Origin: Hymenoscyphus infarciens
Taxonomy: Eukaryota; Ascomycota; Leotiomycetes; Helotiales; Helotiaceae
Length of the DNA stretch: 64,000 nucleotides
Direction: 5' to 3'
Assembly (NCBI GenBank): GCA_001414345.1
Contig: LLCB01000011.1
Coordinates: 1-64,000, forward strand
In this document: one piece after another, positions 49,264 through 61,952 of the stretch
How the letters are laid out: each line of letters starts with the position of its first letter
Position numbering within the stretch: the first letter of the stretch is position 1
Made by a program: the position numbers and the translations under genes
The notes under the pieces: generated by a model
Seen by the model: only the letters and a program-made list of their open reading frames with translations
The model's database searches: none
Told to the model about the DNA's origin: nothing

Positions 49264-49759
49264 TATAATAGTACGAAATATATATAACTATAGTAGAGGT
49301 ATATAGGAGTACGTATAGTAGAATAATATATATAGATACTAGGTACTAATATAAAAGAAAATAATAACTATTTCTCTACTATACTAAACATAAACGTCTA
49401 TATATAAGAAGGTTAGAAGCTTCTAAGTTCTAATAATAATAATAACTAAGCCCTACCTAATATAGCTAATACTAAATAATAAGAGCTAAAAAGCTAAATA
49501 TATAACCTTTGAACCTTTGAAAAGCTAAATATATAACATCTAACTCTTAATCTCTTCTATATATAAATATTAGATATTAATACCTTCGATACTTCGCTTA
49601 TATAAGTATTAGTCATTTATAATCTTAGCTCTAGGGGTATTAGAGGTATTAGCACTGTTTAGAGGTATCGGCAGTTTTACGAATACTAATAATTCAAGAT
49701 AGTGCTATTATATAATAATCTAGCTATTATATAATAATCTAGGATAGTATACTATTATA
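49264..49759 (+). repeat. Right long terminal repeat (496 bp)
   Basis: Direct copy of 39850-40345, with identical length and identical ends. Confidence 0.85.
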
Positions 49760-50057
49760 TAACTAAGCCTTATCTAATATAGCTAATACTAAATAATAAG
49801 AGCTAAAAAGCTAAATATATAACCTCTAAACTTTTAGAAAGCTAAATATATAATATCTAACTCTTAATCTCTTCTATATATAAATATTAGATATTAATAC
49901 CTTTAGTACTTCGCTTGTATAAGTATTAGTTATTTATAATCTTAGCTCTAGAGGTATTAGAGGTATTAGTAGTATTTAGAGATATTAGTAGTTTTACGAA
50001 TGCCGATAATTTAGAATAGTACTATTATATAATAATCTAGGATAGCGTGCTATTATA
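49760..50057 (+). mobile_element. Right half of the older solo LTR
   Basis: Continues the LTR sequence from the point where the left half stopped at 39849, starting in the TAACT target duplication and ending CTATTATA at 50057. One internal duplicated unit of about 20 bp is missing relative to the 496-bp LTRs. CTAGT follows immediately. Confidence 0.8.
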
Positions 50058-50062
50058 CTAGT

Positions 50063-50296
50063 ATAGAAGAAAAGGAAAAAATATCTCTCTTTTATACTAA
50101 ATATAAGTATTTATATATAAAAGATTAGAAACTACTAAGATCTAATAATAATAATAACTAAGCCTTATCTAATATAGCTAATACTAAATAATAAGAGCTA
50201 AAACGTTAAATATATAATAACTAAACCTTAATCTCTTTAGTATCTTCGATTATATAAGTATTAGCAGTTTTATAAATACTAGTTTCGCGAATACTA
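50063..50296 (+). mobile_element. Right fragment of the oldest LTR copy
   Basis: Resembles the middle of the LTR (TATACTAAATATAA, then CTAATAATAATAATAAC and AATATAGCTAATACTAAATAA) and continues the fragment that stopped at 39666. It lacks the normal 3' end, so it is truncated. Confidence 0.55.
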
Positions 50297-51660
50297 GAAT
50301 AGCGAATTATTCTACTAGTTAATTCTTATGCCTTTTAGCCTACTAGCGTAGTAGTTAAAGCTATTTACTCTATTAATTATTATAAAAGAATTAACTTACC
50401 TAGTAACGAAGGTTCTAAGACTTTAGCTAGTAGTAAACGTATAACGTTATATTAGTCTACTAAGTAAGGACTCGGTTACTTAAAAATACTATATTCTAAA
50501 TACTATAACACGTATAGTCTCTAAGAATATAGATAATCACTCTAGTATAGAGGTTATTTAGTCTTATAATTAACTATCTCTAGTATATAGAGGACTATAC
50601 TAAGACGCTATAGCTAAGAGTAGCTACTCTAGAGACAGAGAAGATATAATAGATTATTACGTAGCTAGAGATTATATAAGCGATACTACTCTTCTAATAT
50701 AATAGAATAGCGAATTATTCTACTAGTTAATTCTTATATCTTTTAGCTAACTAGCGTAGTAGTTAAAGCTATTTACTCTACTAATCGTTATACTCTAAAA
50801 AGCGCTTTATAAGAGTCGACCTCTAGAATAAGGCTATAATAAGAAGAGGTAGGAATAGGTTATATACTATAGTTATAGAGATAAGAGTAAAGAAAGATAG
50901 AACTCGAAGAAGAGTTCCTAGACTAGATCGATACTACGCGAAGACTTTAAGTTAGATATAGTAAGCGTATCTCTCTAAAGACTATTATTTAAATTCTTAT
51001 AGAAGAGACGATTAGAGTATTAGTAGCTTATAAGTCGAGGAGATCTATAGATACTTAGAGTAAAGAGAACTAGAAAGAGAGTATATATCTTAGTTATAGC
51101 TCTAGATAGAACCTCTCTATAGAAGTTATTAGTTACTAAGTAAGAAGGAATTAGCTAGCTAAGATTTTTATATTTTCTCTTAGCTTTAGAGTATAAACTG
51201 AATTATTAGAAAGAGTAGTTGAATAATAGTTAATTAGTTAATCTATAAGAAAGACACGTCTTAATAAGAGAGAAAGCTATAGTATTTCTACTATAAAGTT
51301 ATAGATAAAGCTATAGAACGTCTTATATAGCTAGCTCTTTTAAAAGAGCTATTAAAAAAGCTATATAAGATAATAAACTAAGATTCTAAGTCTAGTAAGT
51401 TTAAGTATTAAATTATATTACTCGAGAGTATTTAGATTAAGTAAACTAATTAATTAAAATCCGAGACGTCTTAAAAATAGAGTATAGTATATAGTTATTT
51501 AACTAACGCTTATTCATTTATTTTAATTTAAATATTCTAATAAAATTAGATGAAAAGAGTATAGAGATTGATTTTTAGCGAATTTAAATAGCTCTAGATA
51601 GAATTAGTCGTTTCTATAATTAAGAAATAAAGTATAATAGGCTCTATAAGAATAGACAGA
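50297..51660. repeat. Remaining degraded repeats of AT block 1
   Basis: A segment beginning GAATTATTCTACTAGTTAATTCTTAT occurs at about 50302 and again at about 50710. The stretch before the second copy (about 50640-50705) resembles the host DNA left of the nested LTRs at about 39510-39577. No coding remnant is recognised. Confidence 0.6.
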
Positions 51661-52149
51661 CTTAGGCGGCGATATTACGGTGACATATCGGGGGGTCTAC
51701 GATATTTGTCGTATCGTATTAAGTGATCCGATCGATACCGGATTTCTAAGAATAACCGATAATATATCGATTATCGGCGGAATATAGTTTGTCCGGAGGA
51801 GAATAGTTCTTCCGGTCAAGAGAGCTAATAGAATACTATTTTCCTCGACGTCGCCCTCGCTGTCCTAGTCTAATCCAACTTCCAACCCAGCCCAAACGGG
51901 ACTAGCTTGCGCTATAAAGTCCCCTCAGGTTCAAGATTTTCCTTTTCCCCATCCGCTTTTAAGCATCGGCTTTGTTGGGAAGTCGTCATTTACTGTTTTT
52001 GGTAGATGGTGATCAAAAACAAAGAACTGACTGCATGCAGAAGTGGAACAAAGAGCATTTGCGTCTCATTTAGCATATGGAAATGTTTCATTTAACAATA
52101 GAATTGGAAGCCAAAGTCAAATTATAGAGCAGAACCGCGACAAGAAGCC
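51661..52149. other. Transition from AT block 1 to the gene island
   Basis: Composition returns to normal over about 200 bp. At 51672-51790 there is an unusual run rich in CGAT, ATCG and CCGATAA motifs with partial palindromes (CCGATAATATATCGATTATCGG). The rest is the presumed promoter of the island gene. Confidence 0.5.
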
Positions 52150-55100
52150 ATGAGTGTCCTGAGCCGTGGTTGGCCACCAAAGTATGGCAAATATAACGAC
52201 TTATATCGACCTGTTGAGACTAGGGTTTTACTGGAGGAAGATGATCCCAGAAGTGATCGTGAGATAGAGTTGGATGATAAGAGAGAATATTTTCAAAAAG
52301 AACAGTTTTGCGGATTTACAACAAGGTGTGGACACTTCCTACAATCTTAACCCTGTTTCCCTACGTCAAGCACTGCTGATAACTCTGTGATCTTGCTAGC
52401 AATTTATACGAGCTCGATGTGATCACAAACAGGCGATTGCAAGAGCCAAACTTGACCAACGAAATACTTCCTATTTTTAGAGAGGAGCGATGGATTATTG
52501 ATTTTGAATATCATGATTCCATGGACTCTTACCACCGTCTCGAAGACGACTGTCCTCAAATGCCTGGTCTTACGGGAGAATGGAGCATGGGAAACCCCAT
52601 TGTCCGAGATATGATGCGACCCATACTCCGTTTAGCTTCTCGCATGATTATGCATGCTTGTTTCTCGCCTTTTGTATGCCTTCCCCTCTCTGCTATTTTT
52701 CAAGTTGCCATAATGACAATTGGTTAGTTTGGTTCCATTCTTCTCGGTGAACATCTACTGGTAGACGAAAGTCGTTTCCCGGACGATATACACGAGGAGA
52801 AATGGAGGGACGAGGGTTATAATTTCCAGAACGGCATAGATAAGCTACGGCAGATTCTCCCCATGAACCCCTACGGACCGGAGGAAACTGCCCGAGCTGA
52901 AAGAAAATTAGGTATAAGATATATGCCTTTGTTTCCAAGCCCATATCCAGAGAGTCTTTGGAATGGAAAAGGGATATTGTGTTGCTTCTTTCCTCGTGTA
53001 TTACTTAATTACTAACTTATTGTTAACAGAAGGTATTTTTAAATCTATGATAGAGGTTCATAACTTTACTATGGCCTTCCAACGGACGGGAACTAGCTGG
53101 ACTTTGGGCGAGGAGACCGATAGAGAAAACGATAACCTCGCAACTACATACATGCCCTGGGGAAAACTATGGATTGTGATGAGTACTCAATACGTCGTAC
53201 CTCTTTTCCGGGATGATTTAGAAGTCTCTGAAAGACGTCAACTCGAGTGGCAGTTAGCAAATGTTTTGATGCATGAGATAACAGTGAGTCTATGTGGTCT
53301 GGTTTCAGAACCCAGCTGAGCGCAACAATAGCATGCCGTGTGGTGGGTTATATCTTTCCAAACTTACAATGGCCGAAAAGAGCTTGAACCATATTTTGAC
53401 CAACAGCGTAAGCAATCTTGCTATTTGCCTTTCACAATCAGCAACTAATTATAGTACAGAAGTCTCAGAGTTGGGGTGGTCGATGGAGCTTTCTGTAAGT
53501 CTTTGCTGTTATAAAATATTTTCCTTCAGAAAACTTATTGTTTCCCTAGGTTTGGGGAGGAGTCCCTATGACGTTACGTTCTGAATGGGGCAAGCAAAAA
53601 CAAACTTTGCCACTGGGCTTTTGGCTACGGACTCATTGGCCTGGTCCACTTGACGTAGCTGTAAGCCCAAGCCCAATTCTCACAGAACCCGAAGTTGCTC
53701 AAACTTATAGGATGTATCCTATACAAGCATCACATTACGAATGTATGTAGGAGTTTATCATATGCTCAAAAAATGGTGAGGGTTGAGCTGACTTTTACTA
53801 AAATCAGGGGTGCAAAGGGAGGAATTTTGGGTAAGTCATTTCTCTTATGAAGTAATCTGTGCTAATGAAACATAGACTGCAAGACTCACACCTTTTGGGG
53901 GAGAGGCTCTTTACCTTGGGTGTATTAAAGAAGGAGTGGAGGTTACTCATGGTGGCTCGTCCGTCAGAATACAGAGAGATCGCGTATCACCTCATGTATA
54001 TCTTATTGAGATTCTTGACAGATTACTCCCCGGTGGGGGAAACCCTGTAGACCTTACCCCCGAACACAAAGCGGCGATAACCTTTGCTGAAGGGTTATCT
54101 AAGCAGGCAGAGAATGAAGACGAATACTGTAACTAACCGTTTATTTTATTCCCTTGTCCTCGTTCATATTTCAACGAAGCAACGGGATGCTGATAAGTTT
54201 GCAGGGAATAACCAGCGGGATGTAGCCGAGACCATCGAAATGTTAAACATGATACTAGATTTGGACTCCTTAGATACAATATTATCCACGGAAGACATTG
54301 AAGAGGTTGCGAGTAGAGGAAATGTTATATACCTAATAGATCACGCCCGGCGATCACACGAGCGTGCCGTCCACGATTTACTCAAAGCTGAAAGTCTCTA
54401 TGGAACAATTTTCATCGACCGGCGGCGAAACCTTCTACTGTGGAACACCTGCATGCACACTTTCATGAGGAGGTGCCGGGACGAGTCATACGGCAGTAGT
54501 GATATACCATACGAGTCGCCTGAATACCGTTGGTCAAAGCTTTCCCTTGCGATTGAGTGGGTGTTCTCCAAATTTTTTAGAACGTTCGTGGAGATTGAGA
54601 CTTTTCCCCCTTCTCAGTCAATTCTGTTCCTCCTTTTATTGTCGTCCTTTTCTCCCCAACCTCCTCGAAATTTTGTTCTAGATATACCAATACTGACTCC
54701 GAGTTCCTCCACAGCGCTATTTTGAAGGGGTTGGTATGCTTTGCCCCACCCTAGGTTTATCTAATTCAGGAAATGGCAAACTAATGTTGCAGCACAGGGA
54801 TACTGTCGAATGGTACTGTGGGATGAAGTTCTTCGAAATTCAGAACGTATAGACTCTCAGAGCGATAGCAAGGAGCTGCGTCAGTTAAAAGCGGCACTTA
54901 AACTTTCGAATCGTGATCGTAAATTTGTAAGAAAGGAAGGTCGTGATGCATTTCAGGAAATATACGAAAGAGATTGTCCGTGGTTCTCCGAACAGGTCGC
55001 AGTTGCCTTCCTCTGTTGGTTTGATTACACTCGTAGCTACAACAACGAGACAAAGCTGGGACGAATGAAGAAGATTGCCGAAAACATTCTTGAGATTAGA

Positions 55101-55562
55101 AATGGGTTTACAAGCTTCAGTATAAAAAAAGATCTGACAATAAATCAAGGAGATGAACACCACGAGTGTCCAAAGAACTGGGTTGGCATCGTACATACAG
55201 CCTTAAAAGAGATAACAGACCGTATTGACTTTCTGATGTACGACGATTCTGAGGGTTATCATTCTGGGGACATTGGTGATACCAGTAGCTCCGAGGATGG
55301 TTCAGGAAGTAGTATGGACATAGAAGTGGATCCAGGCGACCTCGATGCAGGGTATCTCGAGACTCTCCAACGTCTTAATGAACGAAAGAAGGGAGCGGAA
55401 ATAACAGGCGAGGTAATCCAAACCACTTACTTTAAGCGAGAACACTGAACTAATCAAATATTTTAGGAAGAAAATCAAGAAGAAGATGAGGAGGACGATG
55501 AGGAGGACGATGGGGATGAGGGGGAAAAGAGACAAGGTAAAAGAAGGAGATTACAAAAGTAA
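52150..55562 (+). CDS. Predicted zinc-metalloprotease-like protein (HEITH), family unknown
   Basis: Not assigned to a family. About 13 exons can be joined: 52150-52325, 52400-52673, 52728-52911, 53030-53283, 53332-53407, 53460-53494, 53550-53742, 53808-53830, 53876-54128, 54205 to about 54562, about 54683-54733, 54798-55412 and 55467-55562. They give about 862 residues. Splicing exon 4 to exon 5 creates LMHEITHAVWW at about 291-301, a zincin HExxH motif; SELGWSMEL, about 36 residues later, offers Glu candidates for the third zinc ligand. The rest is hydrophilic and mostly helical-looking, ending in an acidic EEDEEDDEEDD stretch and a basic KRQGKRRRLQK tail that could direct nuclear import. 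There is no signal peptide. Introns of 45-118 bp have consistent phases; the joins around exon 11 are uncertain. The gene stands alone between two transposon blocks and its codons show no RIP damage. Activity as a protease is inference only. Confidence 0.7.
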
Positions 55563-56649
55563 CGATGTATTAAGTAGCTTAGGTTGCTTAAGGTTGTATT
55601 TCGCTGAAATTAGCTTGTCAAATTTGCGGTTTTTTTTTTTTGAAAGTATAGAAGAATTTGAGTACAAGTATTTACTTAGTATTTCTTGTATCTAAGTCAA
55701 TCTTTGGGTCTCGGAATTAGTATCCACGAAATCTCCTTAAATCTACCGTTACACTCAAAGTTCGAACGTGATACTAGTGGGGAAAAGCAGCTCCCAATTG
55801 TGCTCTTTCTCTCAGCCTCTTCTTTTAGTTGACTACTTATTTGCTTTTAGGTGGAATGCTTTTATCAACTAAAAGTCTAGTTTGGAGGTAAAGCTTACAT
55901 GGAAAGCATTAAACGCAACACCAGTTCAAACAACTACCAGCGAATCCCTCCCAACCACCTCCGCGCTACTCTTTAGGTATACGTTACAACCTAGACCTAT
56001 TATCCAGCCCTGATTTCCAGAGAGGGACCTCAAAGATAGCTTGATGCCACCCATCTAGGAAGAAGAAATCGTCCCGGAATTCGAGAAAGAAATTTTGAGC
56101 TAGATCGAGAGGCACCTAGAAACCCACCAAGAGCCCGTGGACCGGCGCCGTGGTCTTTCTTCTCCCAATTCTTGGTGCTAGTCAATTTTATGTCTGCTTC
56201 CATTATTACCTTTACTGTCACTCTTATTTCCATTTCCGTCTTTTCCCGGCATTCGGATAGGTTTTCGGTGATATTCAGGGAGAAGCTGAGAAGTATAGCT
56301 ATTATCACATTAGCCCAGACTAGGGCACCTGGAACACCTTCCAGCGGAATATTCCATGGAAGCCCCGCCTCTGGAACCTTCCAGGACGAGTCTAACATGG
56401 AATAGTTCCATAGAGCATAAACACGACTTTGGAGCGGGAAAATAATATTAAGAAGGGAGAGAAGTATGTCTATAGTAAGAATGTCTATGGCTTCGGTTGA
56501 TACTTCTCACCTAGTTCGATTGAGTGAGAAGTGCCAACCGGAATACTAGTGAAGCATAAAATCGTCCTTTATTTCGGTGCCGGGACGGGCTATCTGATTC
56601 ACTGACGTGAAAAGTCATGCCTAGAAAATCCATGGAATTCCAAATGCTA
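55563..56649. other. Non-coding flank of the island gene
   Basis: About 1.1 kb of normal composition. A 122-codon minus-strand frame (56030-56398) has no motif. Short inverted segments built on GGAA/TTCC occur at 56328-56410. The stretch passes abruptly into AT-rich DNA near 56650. Confidence 0.5.
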
Positions 56650-58699
56650 TAAGCTACAATAGTACGGAGGACATTAGCAGGCAGTTAGCTAATATGAAAA
56701 CAGAAAACATAGAGATAGAAGTAAGAGAAGTTAATCTTTACTATACTAGAAAAGAGGCTTAAGTAAAGAGCTATATTAAGTTTTAGTAAACGCCTCTTAT
56801 ATAATAATATTAAGTAAAAGAGTTATCTTTTAAATAGATATTCCTTTTCTTTTCTTTTAAATCTATATTTAATAATTAGTTCTCTACTAAATTATTTATA
56901 AAAATACTCTTTTTATAATACTATATTATCTATACTTTAAAAGTATAAAAAAATAAAGAGAGAAAATAACTATATTAAGAGAAGAGTATATAGTTCTTAG
57001 TCTAGATTTTATTTAGTTAATTAATAGATATAATAAACTATCTCTTTAGAGTATTAAAATATATACTTCTATTAATACTTATTTTAGAGCTATTATCTAG
57101 TATTATCTAGAGGTTTTAAACTATATAAGTTAGTTAGTAATTTCTTAGTATCTTATTAACTATACTTAAATAAAAATTATACTAAGATTTTTTTAAAATA
57201 GATTATAAGAGTAAACTACTATTATATACTAAAGCTTATTATAGTATATTAAGATTAAGTAATTCTATAGTTCTTAGCTTATATAATTACTTTATATTTA
57301 GTAAAAGTATAAAAAACGTTTATATTATATTATAATAGAGAGAGCTAGAGAAGTCTTCTCTTAGATACTAGAGAGTAAGTCTTACTTATTTTATTACTTT
57401 ATATTTCTTAACTAGTAAGAACTAGCTACTAAACTTACTTACTACTTTATTTAAAATAAGTATTTAATAGCTTATCTAGTTATTTAAAGAGATTAAACTA
57501 ATACCTAGTTAGAAATATTTCTTAAAACTTATTAGAACTAGCTAGTTTTATATAAATAGCTAGTAGAACTAGATAGCTCTACTATTTCTTTATATAGATT
57601 AAATCTATTTTAAAGTTTAAGAATATATAAAAACTTAGAATATATATTATATTTAAAAAGATAATACCTAGCCTTATTATATTTCTAGTAGACCTAATAA
57701 GCTATAGTAATTCCTCTTTTTAAAGGTTTACTTTTCTAAGACTCTAAACCTATAGCTATACTAGGAAATATTAGATAAATATAAAGAGATATAAAGTAAG
57801 TAAAAACTCTTCTTTTTTAACCTTTTACTTATATATATAACTTACTTACCACTTTTTAGATATTAATAAGTATCTTCTCTAAGTAACTATTAATTACTAT
57901 AATAAAACTCTTATCTTTCTAGGTTTTAGTTAAAATATTATTAATAGTAGTATAACTAATAGTATTAGATTAAAGATATATATATATATATATTTAAGCG
58001 TCTTTAGCTTATACTATAAGACTATATTTTTTTTAGATATACTACCTATTCTAGAAGAATCTAGTATATTAGAAGATAGATTTAATTATACTAAGATAAG
58101 AAGTAAGCTTTTAAGAGACTTACTAGTACTAAATTAAGAGTATTTAGAGTATATATAAGTAAGTAGGCTTAAGAGAAAACGTTAAAAGAACCTTCTTATA
58201 CCTTTACTTATAATATAGTCTAATACTAGTAAAGATCTAGACTTAAATACTAACTTAAGATAATTTACCTTACTCTATCTTTTCTAATATTAAGAAAATT
58301 ATTAAAGTAATATATTTTCTCTTTATCTTAATATCTTTTCTTATATTTTATAACTTATTTATCTATTTTTTAATTATAGCTTTTTTACTCTTAGTACTAA
58401 AATAGTATAACTACTATAAGAGTTAGACTACTTATAATAATATTAAGTTCTACTAAAACTATAGTATATATAACCTATTATAGATATCTAATTAAATAGC
58501 TAATACGCCTTCTTTTATAAGAGATAAATTCTTAAATTTATTATAAACTTTAACTTCTTCTACTATTACTACTTCTTTTATATTACTATCTAGTTAAATA
58601 AGCTAACTCTCTAGAACTACTACTTCTTTATTACTTTTAATATTAGCTTAGATACTCTTAAGATCTAATCTTAATACTTTAAATAAAATTAATACTTTA

Positions 58700-59130
58700 T
58701 TTTTAAGTTATCTAAGCTAATTATCTTATTTAAAGTAACTATAGACTATATAAAGTAAGATTAATTTTATTAATAAGTATATTATAATTACTAATATTAA
58801 AATAATAAATAGTTAGTATTCTAGTAAAGATTTTAGCTATAGTAGTCTACTATTTATTATTTTAAAAGTTAATAAAGTTAAAGAGAAGAAGCCTCTTTAA
58901 AAAGCTTAATATTATCTTTTAGAAGTACTTTTATTACTAGAATACTTAAAAAGAGTATAAGAAGTACTATTATTAGTATAAGACTAAGAGATAATAAAAG
59001 ATTAGTTAACTTATACTATATTTCTAGCTTTTTTTATACTTATATATATATTTAGTAATACTAATTTATAGAATAACTTAGGTCTAGTTCTCTGTATTAT
59101 AATAGATAAAGAGTTTACTAATTAGCTAGA
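58700..59130 (+). pseudogene. Left part of a transposon coding remnant split by an LTR element
   Basis: Just before the insertion a plus-strand frame (GLVLCIIIDKEFTNQLE) leads in phase into the frame that resumes after 62216. It is not recognised; the left boundary is arbitrary. Confidence 0.35.
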
Positions 59131-59389
59131 TATAATAGTATACTATTATTCTAGATAGCTAGAAGTATCTGTTATATATAAGGTTTTAGCAGTTATTATC
59201 TTATATTATCTGTTTTAGAAAGGTTACGTAGGTTCGGGCTTTTATATTAGCCGACGTATGTCGTTATTCGGTTTTATATCTCTTATATATTAGTATTATT
59301 TAGAGCTATCTTCGCTCTTTACCTTTAGTTTTCGTGTTAATAACTACGAATAGACTACTTCTCTACTCTACTTCTATCTTATTATTATA
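59131..59389. repeat. LTR of the 3.1-kb element, left (259 bp)
   Basis: Matches 61953-62211 without length change; mismatches are mostly C/T or G/A. Confidence 0.85.
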
Positions 59390-60982
59390 TTAAACTAAAG
59401 GTTACTCTTCTTATTAGGCTCTTAACCTTACTTCTAATCCGGCCTCTCTACTACTAACTCTACGACCCTCTTTTTTTTAAACAGCTTCTAGATACCTACG
59501 TATACGCTCTAGGACTCTCTTTTTGAATAGCTCTTAGATAACTACGTATATGCTCTATAACTCTATAGCTTTAGTTCTCTTTATAGCATCGAACCCTTTT
59601 AAACAGCTTCCTAGACCTCTTATTAGCAACTAGTATAGTCGATAGTATTATCGTAATAAAATACTATAGTATTTTAGATTAATATATTATTATAATATCC
59701 TAGTAGTACGTATCCAAATACGCTATAATACGATCGTAATATCGTGATATTATATAGTATATCTTTTAATAACTCGTAAGCGCTAAAACCTACTTTTTCT
59801 TAAAATAAGACTATTTACACTTTTTCTATATACTCTTTTATCACTTACTTATTAGACTAAAATAATTTTTATTTATCGATTTAGTTAATATTTGTCTATA
59901 ATTAAAGAGTAAAACTTAGTAGAATTTAATACACTAGTTTATTATATTCTAGCTAGTAATCTAATATTATTATCGTCGAATTAGTACTTAGTATTAAGAG
60001 ATTTTTTCATCTCGTATAGGCTACCTTTTTAATCTTATAATATTTAAGTTAATTTAAGAGCTATTTATATAATTCTTTTTTTAAAATACTCTATTTAAAT
60101 AGATCTATAATTCTAGCTATTTAGCTATATATTTTTTATATTATACGTTATATTATATAAAGCTAAATTAAAAGGCTGAAAAGAAGTAGAGTAAAATCCG
60201 AGGTAAAAAGCTTAAATATTATAGCTTAGTAATACTACGATATTATTATAATATCGATTAAAATACTAATAATATAAAAGATAATATTATTAGATATTAT
60301 AGCATTTAAATAGTATAAATAGTACGTATTAAAGTGGGTTTCTAATAATATATCGTAGTAGTATAATATTCTAAATACTATCGACTACACTGCTAGCGAC
60401 TCTTAAATCGACACTAAGCTTAAGACCTCTCTCTAGCATCTTCGGATCCTCTCTCTCTAGCGTCTATAGACTCTCTCCCTTTTTAACTTTATATTAAACC
60501 AATTCCGCTACGAGGTGTTAAACGACTTTCTAGAGCCACTCTCTTTTCGAAAGACCCTCTGAACTCTCTCTAATCCTTACCTATATACTTAAGAATAAAA
60601 AGTCATAAAATAATAAGAGCTTAGCCTCTCTCTTAAAGAGACTTCTTAAATATAGATAATATATAGACGAGATAGTAGTATATAAAGGAAAAAACGATTA
60701 GTTAGAGAGATAGAGGACAAAATTATAAGTGAACTTTAAAGTTAACTAAATCCTACCTCTGAACTCTTCTTAATCCGACCCTCCTTTGAATTTAGACCTC
60801 TTTCGCTTAAGAGACATCGCTACCTCTAATACCTTCCTACTACTTTCTTCGACTCAGATGTAAATCGGTTAAAATACGTTTTCTATTAGGATTAAAGAAG
60901 TAAGCTCTTAGCTAAGTTATTACTATCAATCCTAACTAAACATTATCCGACTCTACTAAGCTTCCCTTGAACCTCTACTAGT

Positions 60983-61381
60983 GAACAATTAAAAAGACTA
61001 CGGTTACAAACTAAGTCCCTACTAGTACAAAGGTTGAAAGAGATAGAAGTAGAATTAGAACAAGATTACGCTAAAGAAACTTTTGCCGACTTCAAAAGGT
61101 TACTTTTCGAGTACGGCTATACTCGGAGAGAATAGCAATAGTTCTTCTATATGTGGGACATATACCTCAGCTCTGAAACGCGTCTGCTACGCTTAAGAGA
61201 CGCTGGAATTACAACCCTGGATAAGGAGAGACACCGAAGCACTGAATATTTAGAAACGACCACGCCTGTCGATATTAGCACTTCAGTTCAAAACACCCCT
61301 CCCTCCTTGTCCGATCCAGCGCCGAGCTCCCTACGATACGACAGCGACTCTTCTTCGAAATCGGAAGATGATTATGAATAA
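60983..61381 (+). pseudogene. Coding remnant inside the 3.1-kb LTR element
   Basis: A plus-strand frame of 133 codons with two TAG stops near 61134-61142. The first half (EQLKRLRLQTKSLLVQRLKE) is charged and coiled-coil-like. The middle reads FADFKRLLFEYGYTRRE. The end is acidic and Ser-rich (SDSSSKSEDDYE). The last 76 codons from 61151 are intact and of normal composition. The reverse complement of its first part is found at about 47.84-48.03 kb. A gag-like or other structural protein is a guess; no motif identifies it. Confidence 0.5.
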
Positions 61382-61952
61382 GTCCTTAAGTACCTCGAAG
61401 GGAACAAGGCAATACGACAACTTCAGCATTAAGTTCATTTAACTAGCTAAAACTACCCCTTTTTGTTATCCTAAACTTCGAATAGTAGAACTTAACAACT
61501 TTAGAAACAACTTCGCTTTTAACTACCTAAAACCCTACTAACTCTAGTATAGAGTCTTATATTCTTTACTTTCTTTTTACTTCTAGCTAGCTTAGAATTT
61601 CTTTTTCATTGAATTCTTCAAATCAGATACGAATCAGTACACTCTCAAAGTAAGCTCTTAACTAAGTTATTACTACCTCTTAACTAAACGACCTCTAACT
61701 CTACTCTAAACTTTCAAGTTTACTTTAAACCTTTTCTAACCTACTAGATAAGATTAGACTATACTCTTTTAGCAAACACTTACTTTAATATTAAAGGATT
61801 AGAAACGAAGTCTCTTTATAAGTATTAACAAATACAATTTAGTACTAATATCTTAACTTCTCGCTTATAATAATAATACTATAGTATCCCGATTTAACCT
61901 TAAATAATAAGAGATAGAAGACTTAGAACAAGTCTTTTTTAAGAGAGAGAGA

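Larger units (their letters stand above)
39850..49759 (+). mobile_element. RIP-degraded LTR retroelement (9.9 kb) with 496-bp LTRs
   Basis: The segment is bounded by direct repeats of exactly 496 bp at 39850-40345 and 49264-49759. Each starts TATAATAG and ends CTATTATA, which reads as TG...CA termini after C-to-T mutation. A 5-bp target duplication flanks it: TAACC (39845-39849) and TAACT (49760-49764), differing by one C/T change. The interior of about 8.9 kb holds tandem repeats and a nested tyrosine-recombinase retroelement. I cannot see an intact primer-binding site, polypurine tract or its own polymerase, so the outer element may be non-autonomous. Orientation is assigned arbitrarily. 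Confidence 0.85.
38900..51660. repeat. AT-rich, RIP-like mutated transposon block 1
   Basis: From about 39.0 kb the sequence becomes saturated with TA and depleted of CA and TG, with no long open frames on either strand. Decayed coding frames in it carry TAG or TAA where Gln or Trp codons are expected. This is the product of C-to-T change on both strands, the hallmark of repeat-induced point mutation in Pezizomycotina. The block is a stack of nested transposons described separately. The edges are sharp, near 39.0 kb and 51.66 kb. Confidence 0.9.

Noticed and set aside
38900..51660. CRISPR-like or centromeric interpretation of the AT-rich repeats
   Set aside because: The repeats are long, few and explained by LTRs and nested transposons. 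There are no regular spacers and no satellite array typical of a centromere.
53294..53584. Frame suggesting a frameshift in the island gene (VWFQNPAERNN)
   Set aside because: A 48-bp intron at 53284-53331 restores the frame and gives HEITHAVWW, so the overlapping frame is intronic rather than evidence of a broken gene.
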